Of a DNA stretch of 64,000 bases, positions 39,318-50,560 are shown piece by piece. Each line of letters starts with the position of its first letter. The first letter of the stretch is position 1. Source of the DNA: Agrobacterium cucumeris. GTDB taxonomy: Bacteria; Pseudomonadota; Alphaproteobacteria; Rhizobiales; Rhizobiaceae. Made by a program: the position numbers and the translations under genes. Below the pieces are notes generated by a model, which was not told where the DNA came from, ran no database searches, and saw only the letters and a program-made list of their open reading frames with translations. The DNA lies in contig NZ_CP080388.1 of assembly GCF_030036535.1 (NCBI RefSeq), positions 682,001 to 746,000 of the forward strand. Reading direction: 5' to 3'.

Positions 39318-40835
39318 TTACAGGTCGATCAGGCTCTTGCCCGTCATTTCCGGGGGCAACTGCACGTTCATCAGTTGCAGCAAGGTGGGCGCGACATCGG
39401 CGAGAATGCCGTCATGCAGCTTTGCACCCTGCGGGCCGCCAAACAGGATCACCGGCACCGGATTGGTGGTATGCGCCGTGTGCGGGCCGCCGGTTACGGG
39501 GTCGACCATGGTTTCGCAATTGCCGTGATCAGCGATTACCAGCATGGCGCCACCGACTGTCTCGAGAGCGGCGACGACAGCAGCAAGCCCGCGATCCACG
39601 GCTTCGCAAGCCTTGATAGCGGCCTGCAGATCCCCGGTATGACCAACCATGTCCGGATTCGCGTAATTTGTGACGATAAGATCGTAGCCCTTGCCGATCG
39701 CCTCGACGAATTTCTCCGTCACTTCCGGCGCGCTCATTTCCGGCTGCAGATCATACGTCGCAACCTTGGGGGATTTCGGCATGAAGCGGTCTTCGCCCAC
39801 CTCCGGCTCTTCCTTGCCGCCATTCAGGAAGAAGGTGACATGCGGGTATTTTTCGGTTTCGGCGAGACGGAACTGCGTGAGCCCGTGTTTTGCCACCCAT
39901 GCACCCAGCGTATTGGCGATATCGCGCTTCGGATAGGCCGTCGTCATGAAAGCAGCGTGCCGGGTGGAATATTCCACCATGCCAAGCAATGCCGAAAGCA
40001 CGGGCTTTTCACGCGCGAAACCATCAAAGTCATCCGCACCGATGGCAAGCAGGATTTCACGGGCACGGTCAGCGCGGAAGTTCAGGCAGAACAACCCATC
40101 GCCGGCCTTGAAACCCTCATAACCATTGATCACAGTCGGCAGAATGAATTCATCCGTCACATCGTTCTTGTAGCTCTGCGCGACCGCGCTAACCGCATCA
40201 GGCGCATGTTCGCCCTTGCCGAGAACCATGGCGTCATAGGCCTTTTCAACGCGCTCCCAGCGATTGTCGCGATCCATCGCATAATAACGGCCGATCACAG
40301 TGCCGATGCTGGCGCCTTGCGGCAGGCTCGCCACCAGCGCCGCAACAAAATCTTCCGCCGATTGCGGCGCGACATCGCGGCCATCGGTGATGGCATGCAC
40401 GACGACTTTCAGACCATGGCTGATCATGAGCTTCACCGCCGCCTGACCGTGGAGAATATGGCCATGGACGCCGCCATCGGAAACGACGCACATCAGATGC
40501 GCCACACCGCCCGCGGCCTTCACCGTGGCGGCGAAATCGAGCATCGCCGCATTGCGGAAAAAGCTGCCATCCTCAATGGCCAGATCGATCTGGCCGAGAT
40601 CCATGGCGACGATGCGGCCGGCGCCGATATTGGTGTGGCCGACTTCCGAATTGCCCATCTGCCCGGTGGGCAGACCGACATTCGGGCCGAAGGTGGTGAG
40701 CCTCGCATTCGGGCAGGTGGCGAAAAGCCGGTCCACGGTGGGCGTATTCGCCAGCACCGGCGCATTGCTGGATGTGTCCTCGTTCAGCCCCCAGCCATCG
40801 AGAATAGTCAGGACAACGGGTTTGGGAGTGCGCAT
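39318..40835 (-). CDS. gpmI: 2,3-bisphosphoglycerate-independent phosphoglycerate mutase
   Basis: The 505-residue enzyme interconverts 3- and 2-phosphoglycerate in glycolysis/gluconeogenesis. The alkaline-phosphatase-like metal site is seen in VVLTILDGWGLNED (Asp) and the catalytic serine in GQMGNSEVGHTNIGAGR. Further metal ligands lie in VITNYANPDMVGHTGD and VIADHGNCETMVD, with HTTNPVPVIL near the end. Full length. The start at 40835 was chosen because homology begins at MRTPKPVVLTILDG; upstream sequence is unrelated. Monocistronic. Confidence 0.96.
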   Translation of the reverse strand: MRTPKPVVLTILDGWGLNEDTSSNAPVLANTPTVDRLFATCPNARLTTFGPNVGLPTGQMGNSEVGHTNIGAGRIVAMDLGQIDLAIEDGSFFRNAAMLDFAATVKAAGGVAHLMCVVSDGGVHGHILHGQAAVKLMISHGLKVVVHAITDGRDVAPQSAEDFVAALVASLPQGASIGTVIGRYYAMDRDNRWERVEKAYDAMVLGKGEHAPDAVSAVAQSYKNDVTDEFILPTVINGYEGFKAGDGLFCLNFRADRAREILLAIGADDFDGFAREKPVLSALLGMVEYSTRHAAFMTTAYPKRDIANTLGAWVAKHGLTQFRLAETEKYPHVTFFLNGGKEEPEVGEDRFMPKSPKVATYDLQPEMSAPEVTEKFVEAIGKGYDLIVTNYANPDMVGHTGDLQAAIKACEAVDRGLAAVVAALETVGGAMLVIADHGNCETMVDPVTGGPHTAHTTNPVPVILFGGPQGAKLHDGILADVAPTLLQLMNVQLPPEMTGKSLIDL

Positions 40836-40996
40836 GGGAGGACCTTCTTCTTCATTCGGTTGCCGGCGGAGGGCGGACCGCCGGGCGCCGGAGCGCCGTC
40901 TTCCGCCACTATGATCATGATGAGAAAACATGCTTCTCGTTCTTCTCTTCTATACCCGAAGATGACGAACGCAAGCCTATACCGACACCGAAACAG

Positions 40997-41024
40997 TTCC
41001 GTGAAGCCGGAGTGCTTCACGGAA
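40997..41024 (-). terminator. Hairpin after the bkd operon
   Basis: TTCCGTGAAGC and GCTTCACGGAA form a perfect 11-bp stem with 6-nt loop, 20 nt after the bkdB stop. A run of T residues precedes it on the minus strand but none follows, so it would be a non-canonical terminator or RNA-stabilising stem. The rest of 40836-41044 shows no gene. Confidence 0.5.
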
Positions 41025-41044
41025 AAAAGCTTTTGGATGAAACC

Positions 41045-42301
41045 TCAACCGTCGATGAATATCAGTGCCGGCTTTTCCAGGAGCGCCTTGACGGCCTGGA
41101 TGAAGACGGCGGCATCCCAGCCATCGACCACCCGGTGATCAAAGCTGGACGACAGGTTCATCATCTTGCGCGGCACGAAGCGTGAGCCATCCCAGACCGG
41201 ACGCGTCATGATCTTGTTGACGCCGATGATCGCCACCTCCGGATGGTTGATGATGGGCGTCGAGACCACACCACCCAGGGCTCCGAGCGAACTTATGGTG
41301 ATGGTGGAGCCCATCAGTTCCTCCCGATGCGCCGTGCCGGTGCGGGCGGCTTCGGCAACGCGTGAGACCTCGTCTGCACATGCCCACAGGCCGAGTGCTT
41401 CGGTGTGGCGCACGACCGGAACGGTGAGGCCGGACGGTGTTTGCGTGGCAATGCCGATATGGACGGCTTCGTAATGGCGGACGACACCGTTCTCATCGTC
41501 GAAAGTGGCATTCATGCCAGGATGGTCAGCCACGGCTCTCACCAGAGCGCGCATCAGAAACGGCAGGATCGTCAGTTTCGGCTGTCCGGAACGACGATTG
41601 CCGTTCATGGTCGCGCGCAAATCTTCGAGATCCGTCACGTCGATTTCCTCGACATAGGTAATGTGCGGAATACGGAAAGCGGAGAGCACCATCTTCTCGG
41701 CAATCTTGCGCCGCAGCCCCGTCACCTTCACTTCCTCGACGGCGCTATCGTGGGCCGCTGCCGGCTCGGGGCGTTCCGGCCTTTCCCGCACGGTTAAGAA
41801 CCCATCGAGATCGGCATGGGTGATATGCCCGTCCGGCCCGGTTCCCTTGACCTTTGTGAGATCAATATCGAGATCGTCGGCACGCTGGCGAACGGCGGGA
41901 GACGCCAGCGGTTTGTGGTGCGGTTCGGCTGGAGGCGGCGGCAGCGGCGAATTCTCGGCGGGACGCGCAGCCGGCTGGGTTTCGACGGGTGGCGGCGCTT
42001 CCGTCATATCCGCCGGCGCTTCGGCTTCCGGCGCGTTGACCTCGGGAGCGGCGGCAGAGACATCGGTTTCGATGCGGACAAGTGGTGCCTTCACCGGCAC
42101 GGTATTTCCGACCGTCACGGCCAGCCAGGTGACGATGCCCGCCACCGGCGACGGAATCTCGACCGTTGCCTTGTCAGTCATCACGGCGGCCAGCACCATG
42201 TCCTCATGCACCGGATCACCCGGCTTGACGTTCCATTCTACCAGTTCGGCTTCAGCGACGCCTTCGCCGACATCGGGCATTGTAATGGTATATTCCGCCA
42301 T
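41045..42301 (-). CDS. bkdB: Branched-chain alpha-keto acid dehydrogenase E2 (dihydrolipoyl acyltransferase)
   Basis: The 418-residue core subunit has an N-terminal lipoyl domain with the lipoylation Lys in VMTDKATVEIPSPVAG, a Pro/Ala-rich linker, a peripheral-subunit-binding domain (ASPAVRQRADDLDIDLTKVKGTGPDGHITHADLD in parts) and the catalytic domain ending in SFDHRVVDGWDAA, with His and Asp of the acyltransferase active site. It transfers acyl groups from E1 to CoA. The start at 42301 lies 2 nt after the E1-beta stop. No E3 gene follows. Confidence 0.94.
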   Translation of the reverse strand: MAEYTITMPDVGEGVAEAELVEWNVKPGDPVHEDMVLAAVMTDKATVEIPSPVAGIVTWLAVTVGNTVPVKAPLVRIETDVSAAAPEVNAPEAEAPADMTEAPPPVETQPAARPAENSPLPPPPAEPHHKPLASPAVRQRADDLDIDLTKVKGTGPDGHITHADLDGFLTVRERPERPEPAAAHDSAVEEVKVTGLRRKIAEKMVLSAFRIPHITYVEEIDVTDLEDLRATMNGNRRSGQPKLTILPFLMRALVRAVADHPGMNATFDDENGVVRHYEAVHIGIATQTPSGLTVPVVRHTEALGLWACADEVSRVAEAARTGTAHREELMGSTITISSLGALGGVVSTPIINHPEVAIIGVNKIMTRPVWDGSRFVPRKMMNLSSSFDHRVVDGWDAAVFIQAVKALLEKPALIFIDG

Positions 42302-42303
42302 AA

Positions 42304-43317
42304 TCAGGCCTCCATGACTTCGACAAGTGCGCGTCCGACGCGGGCGGGTCCGGGAAAATAGTCCCATTCCTGCGCATGCGGGTAAGGCGTATCCCAACCG
42401 GCGACACGGACGACGGGGGCCTCCAGATGATAGAAACAATGTTCCTGCACCAGCGACACCACTTCGGCCCCGAAGCCGGAGGTCAACGTCGCCTCATGCA
42501 CCATGACACAGCGGCCGGTCTTGGAAACGGATTTGACGATACTATCGAGATCAAGCGGTAGCAGGCTGCGCAGATCGATGATCTCGGCATCCACACCGGT
42601 TTCTTCCGCTGCCGCCAGCGCCACATGCACCATGGTGCCATAAGCGATGACGGTGACAGCGTTTCCGGGGCGGCGGATTTCGGCCTTGCCGATGGGGATG
42701 GTGTAGTGCCCTTCCGGCACCTCGCCCATATCGTGTTTGGACCACGGGGTGACCGGCCGGTCGTGGTGCCCGTCGAAGGGACCGTTATAGAGCCGCTTCG
42801 GCTCCAGAAACATCACGGGGTCGGGGTCTTCGATCGAGGCAATCAACAGCCCCTTGGCATCATAAGGGTTGGAGGGAACAACCACCTTCAGCCCGCAGAC
42901 ATGGGTGAAAAGCGCTTCCGGGCTCTGGCTATGCGTCTGCCCGCCGAAAATACCGCCGCCAGTGGGCATTCTGAGCACGATCGGGCAGGTGAAATCGCCA
43001 TTGGAGCGATAACGAATGCGCGCCGCTTCCTGGGTGATCTGGTCATAGGCGGGATACATGTAATCGGCGAACTGGATTTCGACACAGGGTCGCAACCCGT
43101 AAGCGGCCATGCCGATGGCGGTGCCGACAATGCCGGATTCGCTGATCGGCGCATCGAAACAGCGGGTCTTGCCGTATTTCCCCTGCAGCCCCTGCGTGGC
43201 GCGGAAGACGCCGCCGAAATAACCCACGTCTTCGCCGAACACCACGACATCGTCGCTGCGCTCCATGGACACATCCATGGCGCTGCGAACGGCTTCAATC
43301 ATCGTCATTCTTGCCAT
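42304..43317 (-). CDS. bkdA2: Branched-chain alpha-keto acid dehydrogenase E1 beta
   Basis: The 337-residue subunit has the transketolase pyrimidine-binding part (VVVFGEDVGYFGGVFRATQGL, then FDAPISESGIVGTAIGMA) with Glu contacting thiamine diphosphate, and the C-terminal domain (KTGRCVMVHEATLTSGFGAEV). It pairs with the alpha subunit encoded 3 nt upstream. The complex oxidatively decarboxylates the keto acids of leucine, isoleucine and valine. Confidence 0.95.
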   Translation of the reverse strand: MARMTMIEAVRSAMDVSMERSDDVVVFGEDVGYFGGVFRATQGLQGKYGKTRCFDAPISESGIVGTAIGMAAYGLRPCVEIQFADYMYPAYDQITQEAARIRYRSNGDFTCPIVLRMPTGGGIFGGQTHSQSPEALFTHVCGLKVVVPSNPYDAKGLLIASIEDPDPVMFLEPKRLYNGPFDGHHDRPVTPWSKHDMGEVPEGHYTIPIGKAEIRRPGNAVTVIAYGTMVHVALAAAEETGVDAEIIDLRSLLPLDLDSIVKSVSKTGRCVMVHEATLTSGFGAEVVSLVQEHCFYHLEAPVVRVAGWDTPYPHAQEWDYFPGPARVGRALVEVMEA

Positions 43318-43320
43318 GTC

Positions 43321-44710
<1,390 letters not shown>

Positions 44711-44735
44711 AGGTTTTCCTTTCCAATCATCAGCC

Positions 44736-45863
44736 TCACAAATTCCGTGCGATCACCATGCGCTGGACATCGCTTGTCCCCTCGTAAATCTGGCAAATGC
44801 GCACATCGCGATAAATCCGCTCCACCGGATAATCCGCCATGTAGCCGTAACCGCCGTGGATCTGGATGGCGTCCGAGCAGACGCGTTCGGCCATTTCGGA
44901 GGCGAAGAGCTTGGCCATCGAGGCCTCCGAAAGACAGGGCTCTCCCGCCTCCTTCAGCGCTGCGGCATGCAGCACCAGCTGCCGCGCCGCCGTAATCCGC
45001 GTTGCCATATCCGCCAGCCGGAACGCGACCGCCTGGTGCTCCACGATTGCCTGCCCGAAGGCCTTGCGCTCGCGGGCATAATCCCGCGCCGCCTCGAAGG
45101 CCGCCTGCGCCATGCCGACAGCCTGAGCGGCGATGCCGATGCGGCCACCCTCCAGATTGGCAAGCGCGATGCGATAACCCTGCCCCTCTTCGCCCAGCCG
45201 CAATTCGACGGGGACCGCCATCTCGGTGAAGGCGATCTGGCAGGTATCGGACGAATGCAGGCCGAGCTTTTCTTCGACCCTTATCACCTCGTAACCCGGC
45301 GTATCCGTCGGCACGATGAAGGCGGTGATGCCCTTCTTGCCCGCCGCCGCATCGGTGACGGCGAAGACGATGACGACATCACCATTCTTGCCTGACGTTA
45401 TGAACTGTTTTGCACCATCAAGAATATAGCGGTCGCCATCCCGCCGGGCGCGGGTCTTCAGGTTGGAAGCATCTGAACCGGCCTGCGGTTCGGTCAGCGC
45501 AAAACCGCCGATCCATTCGCCGGAAGCGAGTTTCGGCAGGAAACGCTGTTTCTGGTCTTCCGTGCCGAATTTCAGGATCGGCACGCAGCCGACTGAATTA
45601 TGGACGCTCATGATGGTGGAACAGGCCCCGTCACCGGCAGCAATTTCCTCCAGCGCCAGGGCATAAGCGACGGCCCCGGTTTCCGACCCGCCATAATCCT
45701 CCGAAACCAGCATGCCGAGGAAACCGAGGTCTCCCATTTCCTTCAGTTCGTCTTTCGGGAACCGGCTTTCCCGATCACGCGAAGCAGCCCCTGGGGCCAG
45801 CCGCTCGCGGGCGAAATCGCGGGCCATGTCACTGATCTGCTGCTGGGCTTCGTTCAGGATCAT
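44736..45863 (-). CDS. Acyl-CoA dehydrogenase, short/branched-chain type
   Basis: The 375-residue flavoenzyme has [38 protein letters not shown] and the C-terminal [39 protein letters not shown] (in parts). The catalytic Glu is in the IYEGTS position, as in short-chain and isobutyryl/2-methylbutyryl enzymes, in contrast to the isovaleryl-type enzyme at 47772. With the bkd genes it would oxidise isobutyryl- or 2-methylbutyryl-CoA; the exact chain is inference. It lies 12 nt after the thiolase gene. Confidence 0.92.
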   Translation of the reverse strand: MILNEAQQQISDMARDFARERLAPGAASRDRESRFPKDELKEMGDLGFLGMLVSEDYGGSETGAVAYALALEEIAAGDGACSTIMSVHNSVGCVPILKFGTEDQKQRFLPKLASGEWIGGFALTEPQAGSDASNLKTRARRDGDRYILDGAKQFITSGKNGDVVIVFAVTDAAAGKKGITAFIVPTDTPGYEVIRVEEKLGLHSSDTCQIAFTEMAVPVELRLGEEGQGYRIALANLEGGRIGIAAQAVGMAQAAFEAARDYARERKAFGQAIVEHQAVAFRLADMATRITAARQLVLHAAALKEAGEPCLSEASMAKLFASEMAERVCSDAIQIHGGYGYMADYPVERIYRDVRICQIYEGTSDVQRMVIARNL

Positions 45864-45875
45864 CGCCGCCTCCCC

Positions 45876-47039
45876 TTAATGCCGCTCGATGCCGAGCGCG
45901 GTTGCTTCACCGCCGCCAATGCAGACTGCGGCCACGCCGCGCTTCAGCCCGTGACGCTGCAGGGCCGCCAGCAGGGTGACGACGATCCTCGCGCCGGAAG
46001 CGCCGATCGGATGACCGAGCGCACACGCCCCGCCATGCACATTCACCTTGTCATGCGGCAGATCGAGATCGCGCATTGCCGCCATCGCCACCACGGCAAA
46101 GGCCTCGTTGATTTCGAAGAGATCGACATCCCTCGCCGTCCAGCCGGTTTTATCGAACAGCTTTTTCATCGCGCCGATGGGAGCCGTTGGATATCCGGCA
46201 GGGGCATCCGCATGGGAGGCCTGACCGATGATGGTCGCCAGTGGTGAAAGACCCCGCCTTTCCGCTTCGGAGCGACGCATGAGAACGAGAGCGGCCGCAC
46301 CATCGGAGATAGAACTGGAATTGGCCGCCGTCACCGTTCCGCCATCGCGAAAGGCGGGCTTCAGCTGCGGGATTTTCTCCGGCCTTGCCTTGCCCGGCTG
46401 CTCATCCACGGCAACATCGCCGACAGGCGTGATTTCCGCTTCAAAGGCTCCCTCCGCTATGGCGCGACGCGCCCGCTCCAGCGAGGCAAGCGCATAGTCA
46501 TCCTGCATGGCGCGGGTAAATTGATAGGTTTCAGCGCAATCTTCCGCGAAAGTGCCCATCAGCCGGCCCTTGTCATAGGCATCCTCGAGACCGTCGAGAA
46601 ACATATGGTCGATGACCTTGCCGTGGCCGAGACGATAGCCACTTCGGGCGCGATCCAGCAGATAGGGCGCATTGCTCATGCTTTCCATGCCGCCCGCCAG
46701 CACGATGGAAGAGCTTGCCGCTGCGATCTGGTCATGGCCCAGCATGATCGCCTTCATGCCCGAGCCGCACATCTTGTTGATGGTCGTTGCGCCAATCGAA
46801 TTGGGAATGCCGGCGGCAATGGCTGCCTGCCTGGCGGGCGCCTGCCCCTGCCCGGCCGTGAGCACACAGCCCATCAATACATCATCAATATCAGAAACCG
46901 GAACAGCGGCCCGTTCGACGGCCGCACGGATCGCCGCGGCCCCAAGATCGGGCGCAGCCACCGATTTGAATTCGCCCTGGAACCCACCCATAGCAGTACG
47001 GGCGGCCCCGACGATCACGACAGGGTCATGCACAGTCAA
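45876..47039 (-). CDS. Acetyl-CoA acetyltransferase (thiolase)
   Basis: The about 387-residue thiolase carries all catalytic residues: nucleophile Cys in TTINKMCGSGMKA, His in GGACALGHPIGASGARI and the second Cys in AAVCIGGGEA. It would split acetoacetyl-CoA or 2-methylacetoacetyl-CoA at the end of leucine/isoleucine breakdown. The start is uncertain: GTG 47045 abuts the GGGAGG site, whereas TTG 47039 has ideal 5-nt spacing and gives MTVHDPVVIVGAARTAMGG; I prefer TTG. It is divergent from the Lrp-type regulator. Confidence 0.92.
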   Translation of the reverse strand: MTVHDPVVIVGAARTAMGGFQGEFKSVAAPDLGAAAIRAAVERAAVPVSDIDDVLMGCVLTAGQGQAPARQAAIAAGIPNSIGATTINKMCGSGMKAIMLGHDQIAAASSSIVLAGGMESMSNAPYLLDRARSGYRLGHGKVIDHMFLDGLEDAYDKGRLMGTFAEDCAETYQFTRAMQDDYALASLERARRAIAEGAFEAEITPVGDVAVDEQPGKARPEKIPQLKPAFRDGGTVTAANSSSISDGAAALVLMRRSEAERRGLSPLATIIGQASHADAPAGYPTAPIGAMKKLFDKTGWTARDVDLFEINEAFAVVAMAAMRDLDLPHDKVNVHGGACALGHPIGASGARIVVTLLAALQRHGLKRGVAAVCIGGGEATALGIERH

Positions 47040-47150
47040 ATTCACCTCCCTTGGGCATTCTCTCGCTTGAGAAAACGACCGTCATCGCGATCTCCTCCAG
47101 ACCTCGAATGACATGAACGCTATCACCAACTCGAATTCATTTCAAAGCTA

Positions 47151-47176
47151 TTTTGATTGACAGTTTTTTGATTGAC
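47151..47176. promoter_or_regulatory. Direct repeat in divergent promoter, candidate Lrp-type site
   Basis: TTTTGATTGAC occurs at 47151-47161 and again at 47166-47176, a 15-nt period, in an AT-rich stretch 47-72 nt before the regulator start. The surrounding 47046-47222 has no gene. TTGAC may also act as -35 element for the rightward promoter. Confidence 0.45.
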
Positions 47177-47222
47177 GATATCTTTGATCCAACAATTAGT
47201 CATATCATAGAGCAAATGATCC

Positions 47223-47696
47223 ATGATTGAGCTCGACAGTTTCGACCGCAAGATTTTGCATGTGCTCGGTGATGACGGGCGGGTGAGCTGGCGCGATCTG
47301 GCGGCCCGCATCGGTCTTTCCTTCACACCAACGCTGCGCCGTGTACGCAAACTGGAAGAGGAAGGCATCATTCGTGGCTATACCGCCGTGTTCGATGAAA
47401 ACCGGCTGCTCGGCAATATGGGCGTCTTCATCTCCGTCACGCTGGAACGGCAGATCAAGGAAGCGCTGACGACCTTCGAACACCATGTCGCTTCTATCCC
47501 CGAAGTCGTGGGCGGTTATCAGACCAGCGGCAGTTCCGATTACCTGATCCACGCCATGGTGCGGGATTTGCCGCATTATCAGGAGCTACTGGATTTCCTG
47601 ACCACGGTTCCCGGCGTGTCGCGCATCCAGTCCAATTTCGCCATCAAGACATTCGTGCGCCGTTCCGCCGCCTTCACCGGGGGTGACACGCCGTAA
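47223..47696 (+). CDS. Lrp/AsnC-family regulator (BkdR-like)
   Basis: The 157-residue protein has the AsnC-type helix-turn-helix LDSFDRKILHVLGDDGRVSWRDLAARIGLSFTPTLRRVRKLEEEGIIRGYTAVF (in parts) and a RAM effector domain with VVGGYQTSGSSDYLIHAMVRDL. It stands between the thiolase/acyl-CoA dehydrogenase genes (leftward) and the liu genes (rightward). Lrp-type BkdR proteins activate bkd operons on branched-chain amino acids in Pseudomonas, so the same role is likely here. Confidence 0.92.
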   Translation: MIELDSFDRKILHVLGDDGRVSWRDLAARIGLSFTPTLRRVRKLEEEGIIRGYTAVFDENRLLGNMGVFISVTLERQIKEALTTFEHHVASIPEVVGGYQTSGSSDYLIHAMVRDLPHYQELLDFLTTVPGVSRIQSNFAIKTFVRRSAAFTGGDTP

Positions 47697-47771
47697 ATAA
47701 GGGCTGCCGGCGCGGAGGAGGCGCCGACTGCTGAAAAGAGGGACGGCCTGCCGTCCGGAGGAGGAGACGCG

Positions 47772-48944
47772 ATGAGTTTGAACCTCGCCGCCATTTTCGA
47801 TGCCGATCTCGGCCCGGAAATCGCAGCATTGCGCGACAGCGCAAGTGCATTCGCAGATGATAAAATCGCCCCGCTGGCGGCAGAGATCGACAGGGACGAT
47901 CGTTTTCCACGCAAGCTCTGGCCGGAGATGGGTGAGCTCGGCCTGCACGGCATTACCGTTTCGGAAGAGTTCGGCGGTGCCGACATGGGTTATCTCGCCC
48001 ATTGCGTGGCGATGGAGGAAATAAGCCGGGCTTCGGCTTCCATCGGCCTTTCCTATGGCGCTCATTCCAACCTCTGCATCAACCAGATTCACCGCTGGGG
48101 AACGCGAGAGCAGAAGCACAGATATCTGCCGAAACTCGTCTCCGGCGAACATGTCGGCTCACTCGCCATGAGCGAGACGGAAGCCGGTTCGGATGTCGTG
48201 TCGATGCGGCTGAAGGCGGAGCGCAAGGGCGACCGCTACGTGCTGAACGGCGCAAAAATGTGGATCACCAATGGTCACGAGGCCGATACGCTGGTGGTTT
48301 ACGCCAAGACGGATATGTCCGCCGGCCCGCGCGGCATCACGGCCTTCCTGATCGAAAAGGGCTTCAAGGGGTTTCGCCCGGCCCAGAAACTCGACAAGCT
48401 CGGCATGCGCGGCTCACCCACATCAGAACTGTTGTTCGAGGATTGTGAGGTGCCGGAAGAGAACATTCTCGGCCGCCTCAATGACGGCGTGACGGTGCTG
48501 ATGAGCGGGCTGGATTACGAGCGCGCCGTGCTCGCCGCCGGCCCTGTTGGTATCATGCAGGCGGCAATCGATCTGGTGCTGCCCTATGCCCGCGAGCGCA
48601 AGCAGTTCGGCAAACCGATCGGCGAATTCCAGCTGGTGCAGGGAAAGCTCGCCGATATCTACTCGTCCATGAATGCATCCCGTGCCTATGTCTATGCCGT
48701 GGCCCGGGCCTGCGACAATGGCCGCATCACGAGGCAGGATGCGGCGGGCGCAATCCTCTTTGCCGCCGAGCGGGCGACACAGGTGGCGCTGGATGCGATC
48801 CAGCTTCTCGGCGGCTCCGGCTATGTCAATGAAAGCCCGGCCGGACGGCTGCTGCGCGACGCCAAGCTTTACGAGATCGGCGCGGGCACCAGCGAAATCC
48901 GCCGGATGCTGATCGGCCGCGAACTGGTCAAGGGCAACGGGTGA
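47772..48944 (+). CDS. liuA: Isovaleryl-CoA dehydrogenase
   Basis: The 390-residue flavoenzyme converts isovaleryl-CoA to 3-methylcrotonyl-CoA. It keeps [18 protein letters not shown] and the isovaleryl-specific catalytic Glu in [21 protein letters not shown], while the usual Glu position near the C terminus is Ala/Gly ([17 protein letters not shown]), which separates it from other acyl-CoA dehydrogenases. GGAGGAGGAGACGCG lies before the ATG. First of five liu genes. Confidence 0.95.
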   Translation: MSLNLAAIFDADLGPEIAALRDSASAFADDKIAPLAAEIDRDDRFPRKLWPEMGELGLHGITVSEEFGGADMGYLAHCVAMEEISRASASIGLSYGAHSNLCINQIHRWGTREQKHRYLPKLVSGEHVGSLAMSETEAGSDVVSMRLKAERKGDRYVLNGAKMWITNGHEADTLVVYAKTDMSAGPRGITAFLIEKGFKGFRPAQKLDKLGMRGSPTSELLFEDCEVPEENILGRLNDGVTVLMSGLDYERAVLAAGPVGIMQAAIDLVLPYARERKQFGKPIGEFQLVQGKLADIYSSMNASRAYVYAVARACDNGRITRQDAAGAILFAAERATQVALDAIQLLGGSGYVNESPAGRLLRDAKLYEIGAGTSEIRRMLIGRELVKGNG

Positions 48945-48951
48945 GAACGCG

Positions 48952-50553
48952 ATGAAGCTTACTTCCAGTCTGAACCGCGACCCCACCTTTGCTGCCAATG
49001 TCGATTTCATGTCGGGGCTGATCGACGACCTGCGCCAGCACGTCGAAAAAATCTCCCGGGGCGGCGGCGAAAAGGCCCGCGAACGGCATCTTTCCCGCGG
49101 CAAATTGCTGGCGCGTGACCGCATCGAGGCCCTTCTCGATCCCGGCAGCCCGTTTCTGGAATTGTCGCAATTTGCAGCTTACGAGGTCTATGAAGAACCG
49201 GTTCCTGCCGCCGGCATCGTCACCGGGATTGGCCGGGTCTCGGGCCGCGAATGTGTGATCGTTGCCAATGACGCGACGGTGAAGGGCGGCACCTATTATC
49301 CGCTGACAGTGAAGAAACATCTGCGCGCGCAGGAAATTGCCACTGAGAACCGCCTGCCCTGCATCTACCTCGTGGATTCCGGCGGCGCGAACCTGCCCAA
49401 TCAGGACGAGGTGTTTCCCGACCGCGATCATTTCGGCCGCATCTTCTACAATCAGGCCACTATGTCGGCGCAGGGTATCGCCCAGATCGCCGTGGTGATG
49501 GGCAGTTGCACGGCGGGCGGGGCCTATGTGCCTGCCATGAGCGACCAGTCCGTCATCGTCAAAAATCAGGGCACGATCTTTCTCGGCGGCCCGCCGCTGG
49601 TGAAAGCGGCGACCGGCGAGGTGGTAAGTGCGGAGGACCTCGGCGGCGCGGATGTGCATTCCCGCCAATCCGGCGTCACCGATCATTATGCCCATGACGA
49701 CCGCCATGCGCTGGCGCTGACCCGGCGGATCGTCTCCACCCTCAACCGCCGCAAACAGGTGGAGCTGGATATCCGCGAACCGGCAGAACCACTTTACCCG
49801 CCCGACGAGCTTTACGGCATCGTTCCCGCCGATACGCGAAAACCCTTCGAGGTGCGCGAGATCATTGCCCGACTGGTGGATGGTTCCGAATTTGACGAGT
49901 TCAAGGCGCTTTACGGAACGACGCTGGTCTGCGGTTTCGCCCATATCCACGGTTATCCCGTCGGCATCATCGCCAATAACGGCATCCTGTTTTCGGAATC
50001 GGCGCTGAAGGGCGCGCATTTCATCGAACTCTGCTGCCAGCGCGGCATCCCGCTGGTTTTCCTGCAAAACATCACCGGCTTCATGGTCGGCAAGGCCTAT
50101 GAAGCCGGTGGTATCGCCAAGGATGGCGCAAAGCTCGTGACTGCGGTCGCTTCAGCCAAAGTGCCGAAATTCACCGTCATCATCGGCGGCTCCTTCGGGG
50201 CCGGTAATTACGGCATGTGCGGCCGGGCCTATTCGCCACGCTTCCTGTGGATGTGGCCGAATGCCCGCATTTCGGTGATGGGTGGCGAACAGGCGGCGTC
50301 CGTTCTGGCGCAAATCCGCCGCGACGGCATCGAGGCCGATGGCCGCCATTGGTCGAAGGAAGGCGAAGAGGCGTTCAAGCAGCCGATCCGGGAAAAATAC
50401 GAACGGGAAGGCCATCCCTATTATGCCAGTGCAAGGCTATGGGACGACGGCATCATCGATCCGAAGGATACCCGCCTCGTGCTGGGCCTCGGTCTTTCCG
50501 CAGCACTCAACGCACCGATTGACCCCACCCGTTTCGGCATATTCAGGATGTGA
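48952..50553 (+). CDS. liuB: Methylcrotonoyl-CoA carboxylase beta subunit (carboxyltransferase)
   Basis: The 533-residue subunit transfers the carboxyl group from biotin to 3-methylcrotonyl-CoA. It has the acyl-CoA-binding region [29 protein letters not shown] (in parts) and the two oxyanion-hole areas: [15 protein letters not shown] and [34 protein letters not shown] (in parts). Its start is 7 nt after liuA. Length matches MCC-beta. Confidence 0.95.
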   Translation: MKLTSSLNRDPTFAANVDFMSGLIDDLRQHVEKISRGGGEKARERHLSRGKLLARDRIEALLDPGSPFLELSQFAAYEVYEEPVPAAGIVTGIGRVSGRECVIVANDATVKGGTYYPLTVKKHLRAQEIATENRLPCIYLVDSGGANLPNQDEVFPDRDHFGRIFYNQATMSAQGIAQIAVVMGSCTAGGAYVPAMSDQSVIVKNQGTIFLGGPPLVKAATGEVVSAEDLGGADVHSRQSGVTDHYAHDDRHALALTRRIVSTLNRRKQVELDIREPAEPLYPPDELYGIVPADTRKPFEVREIIARLVDGSEFDEFKALYGTTLVCGFAHIHGYPVGIIANNGILFSESALKGAHFIELCCQRGIPLVFLQNITGFMVGKAYEAGGIAKDGAKLVTAVASAKVPKFTVIIGGSFGAGNYGMCGRAYSPRFLWMWPNARISVMGGEQAASVLAQIRRDGIEADGRHWSKEGEEAFKQPIREKYEREGHPYYASARLWDDGIIDPKDTRLVLGLGLSAALNAPIDPTRFGIFRM

Positions 50554-50560
50554 GGCGACG

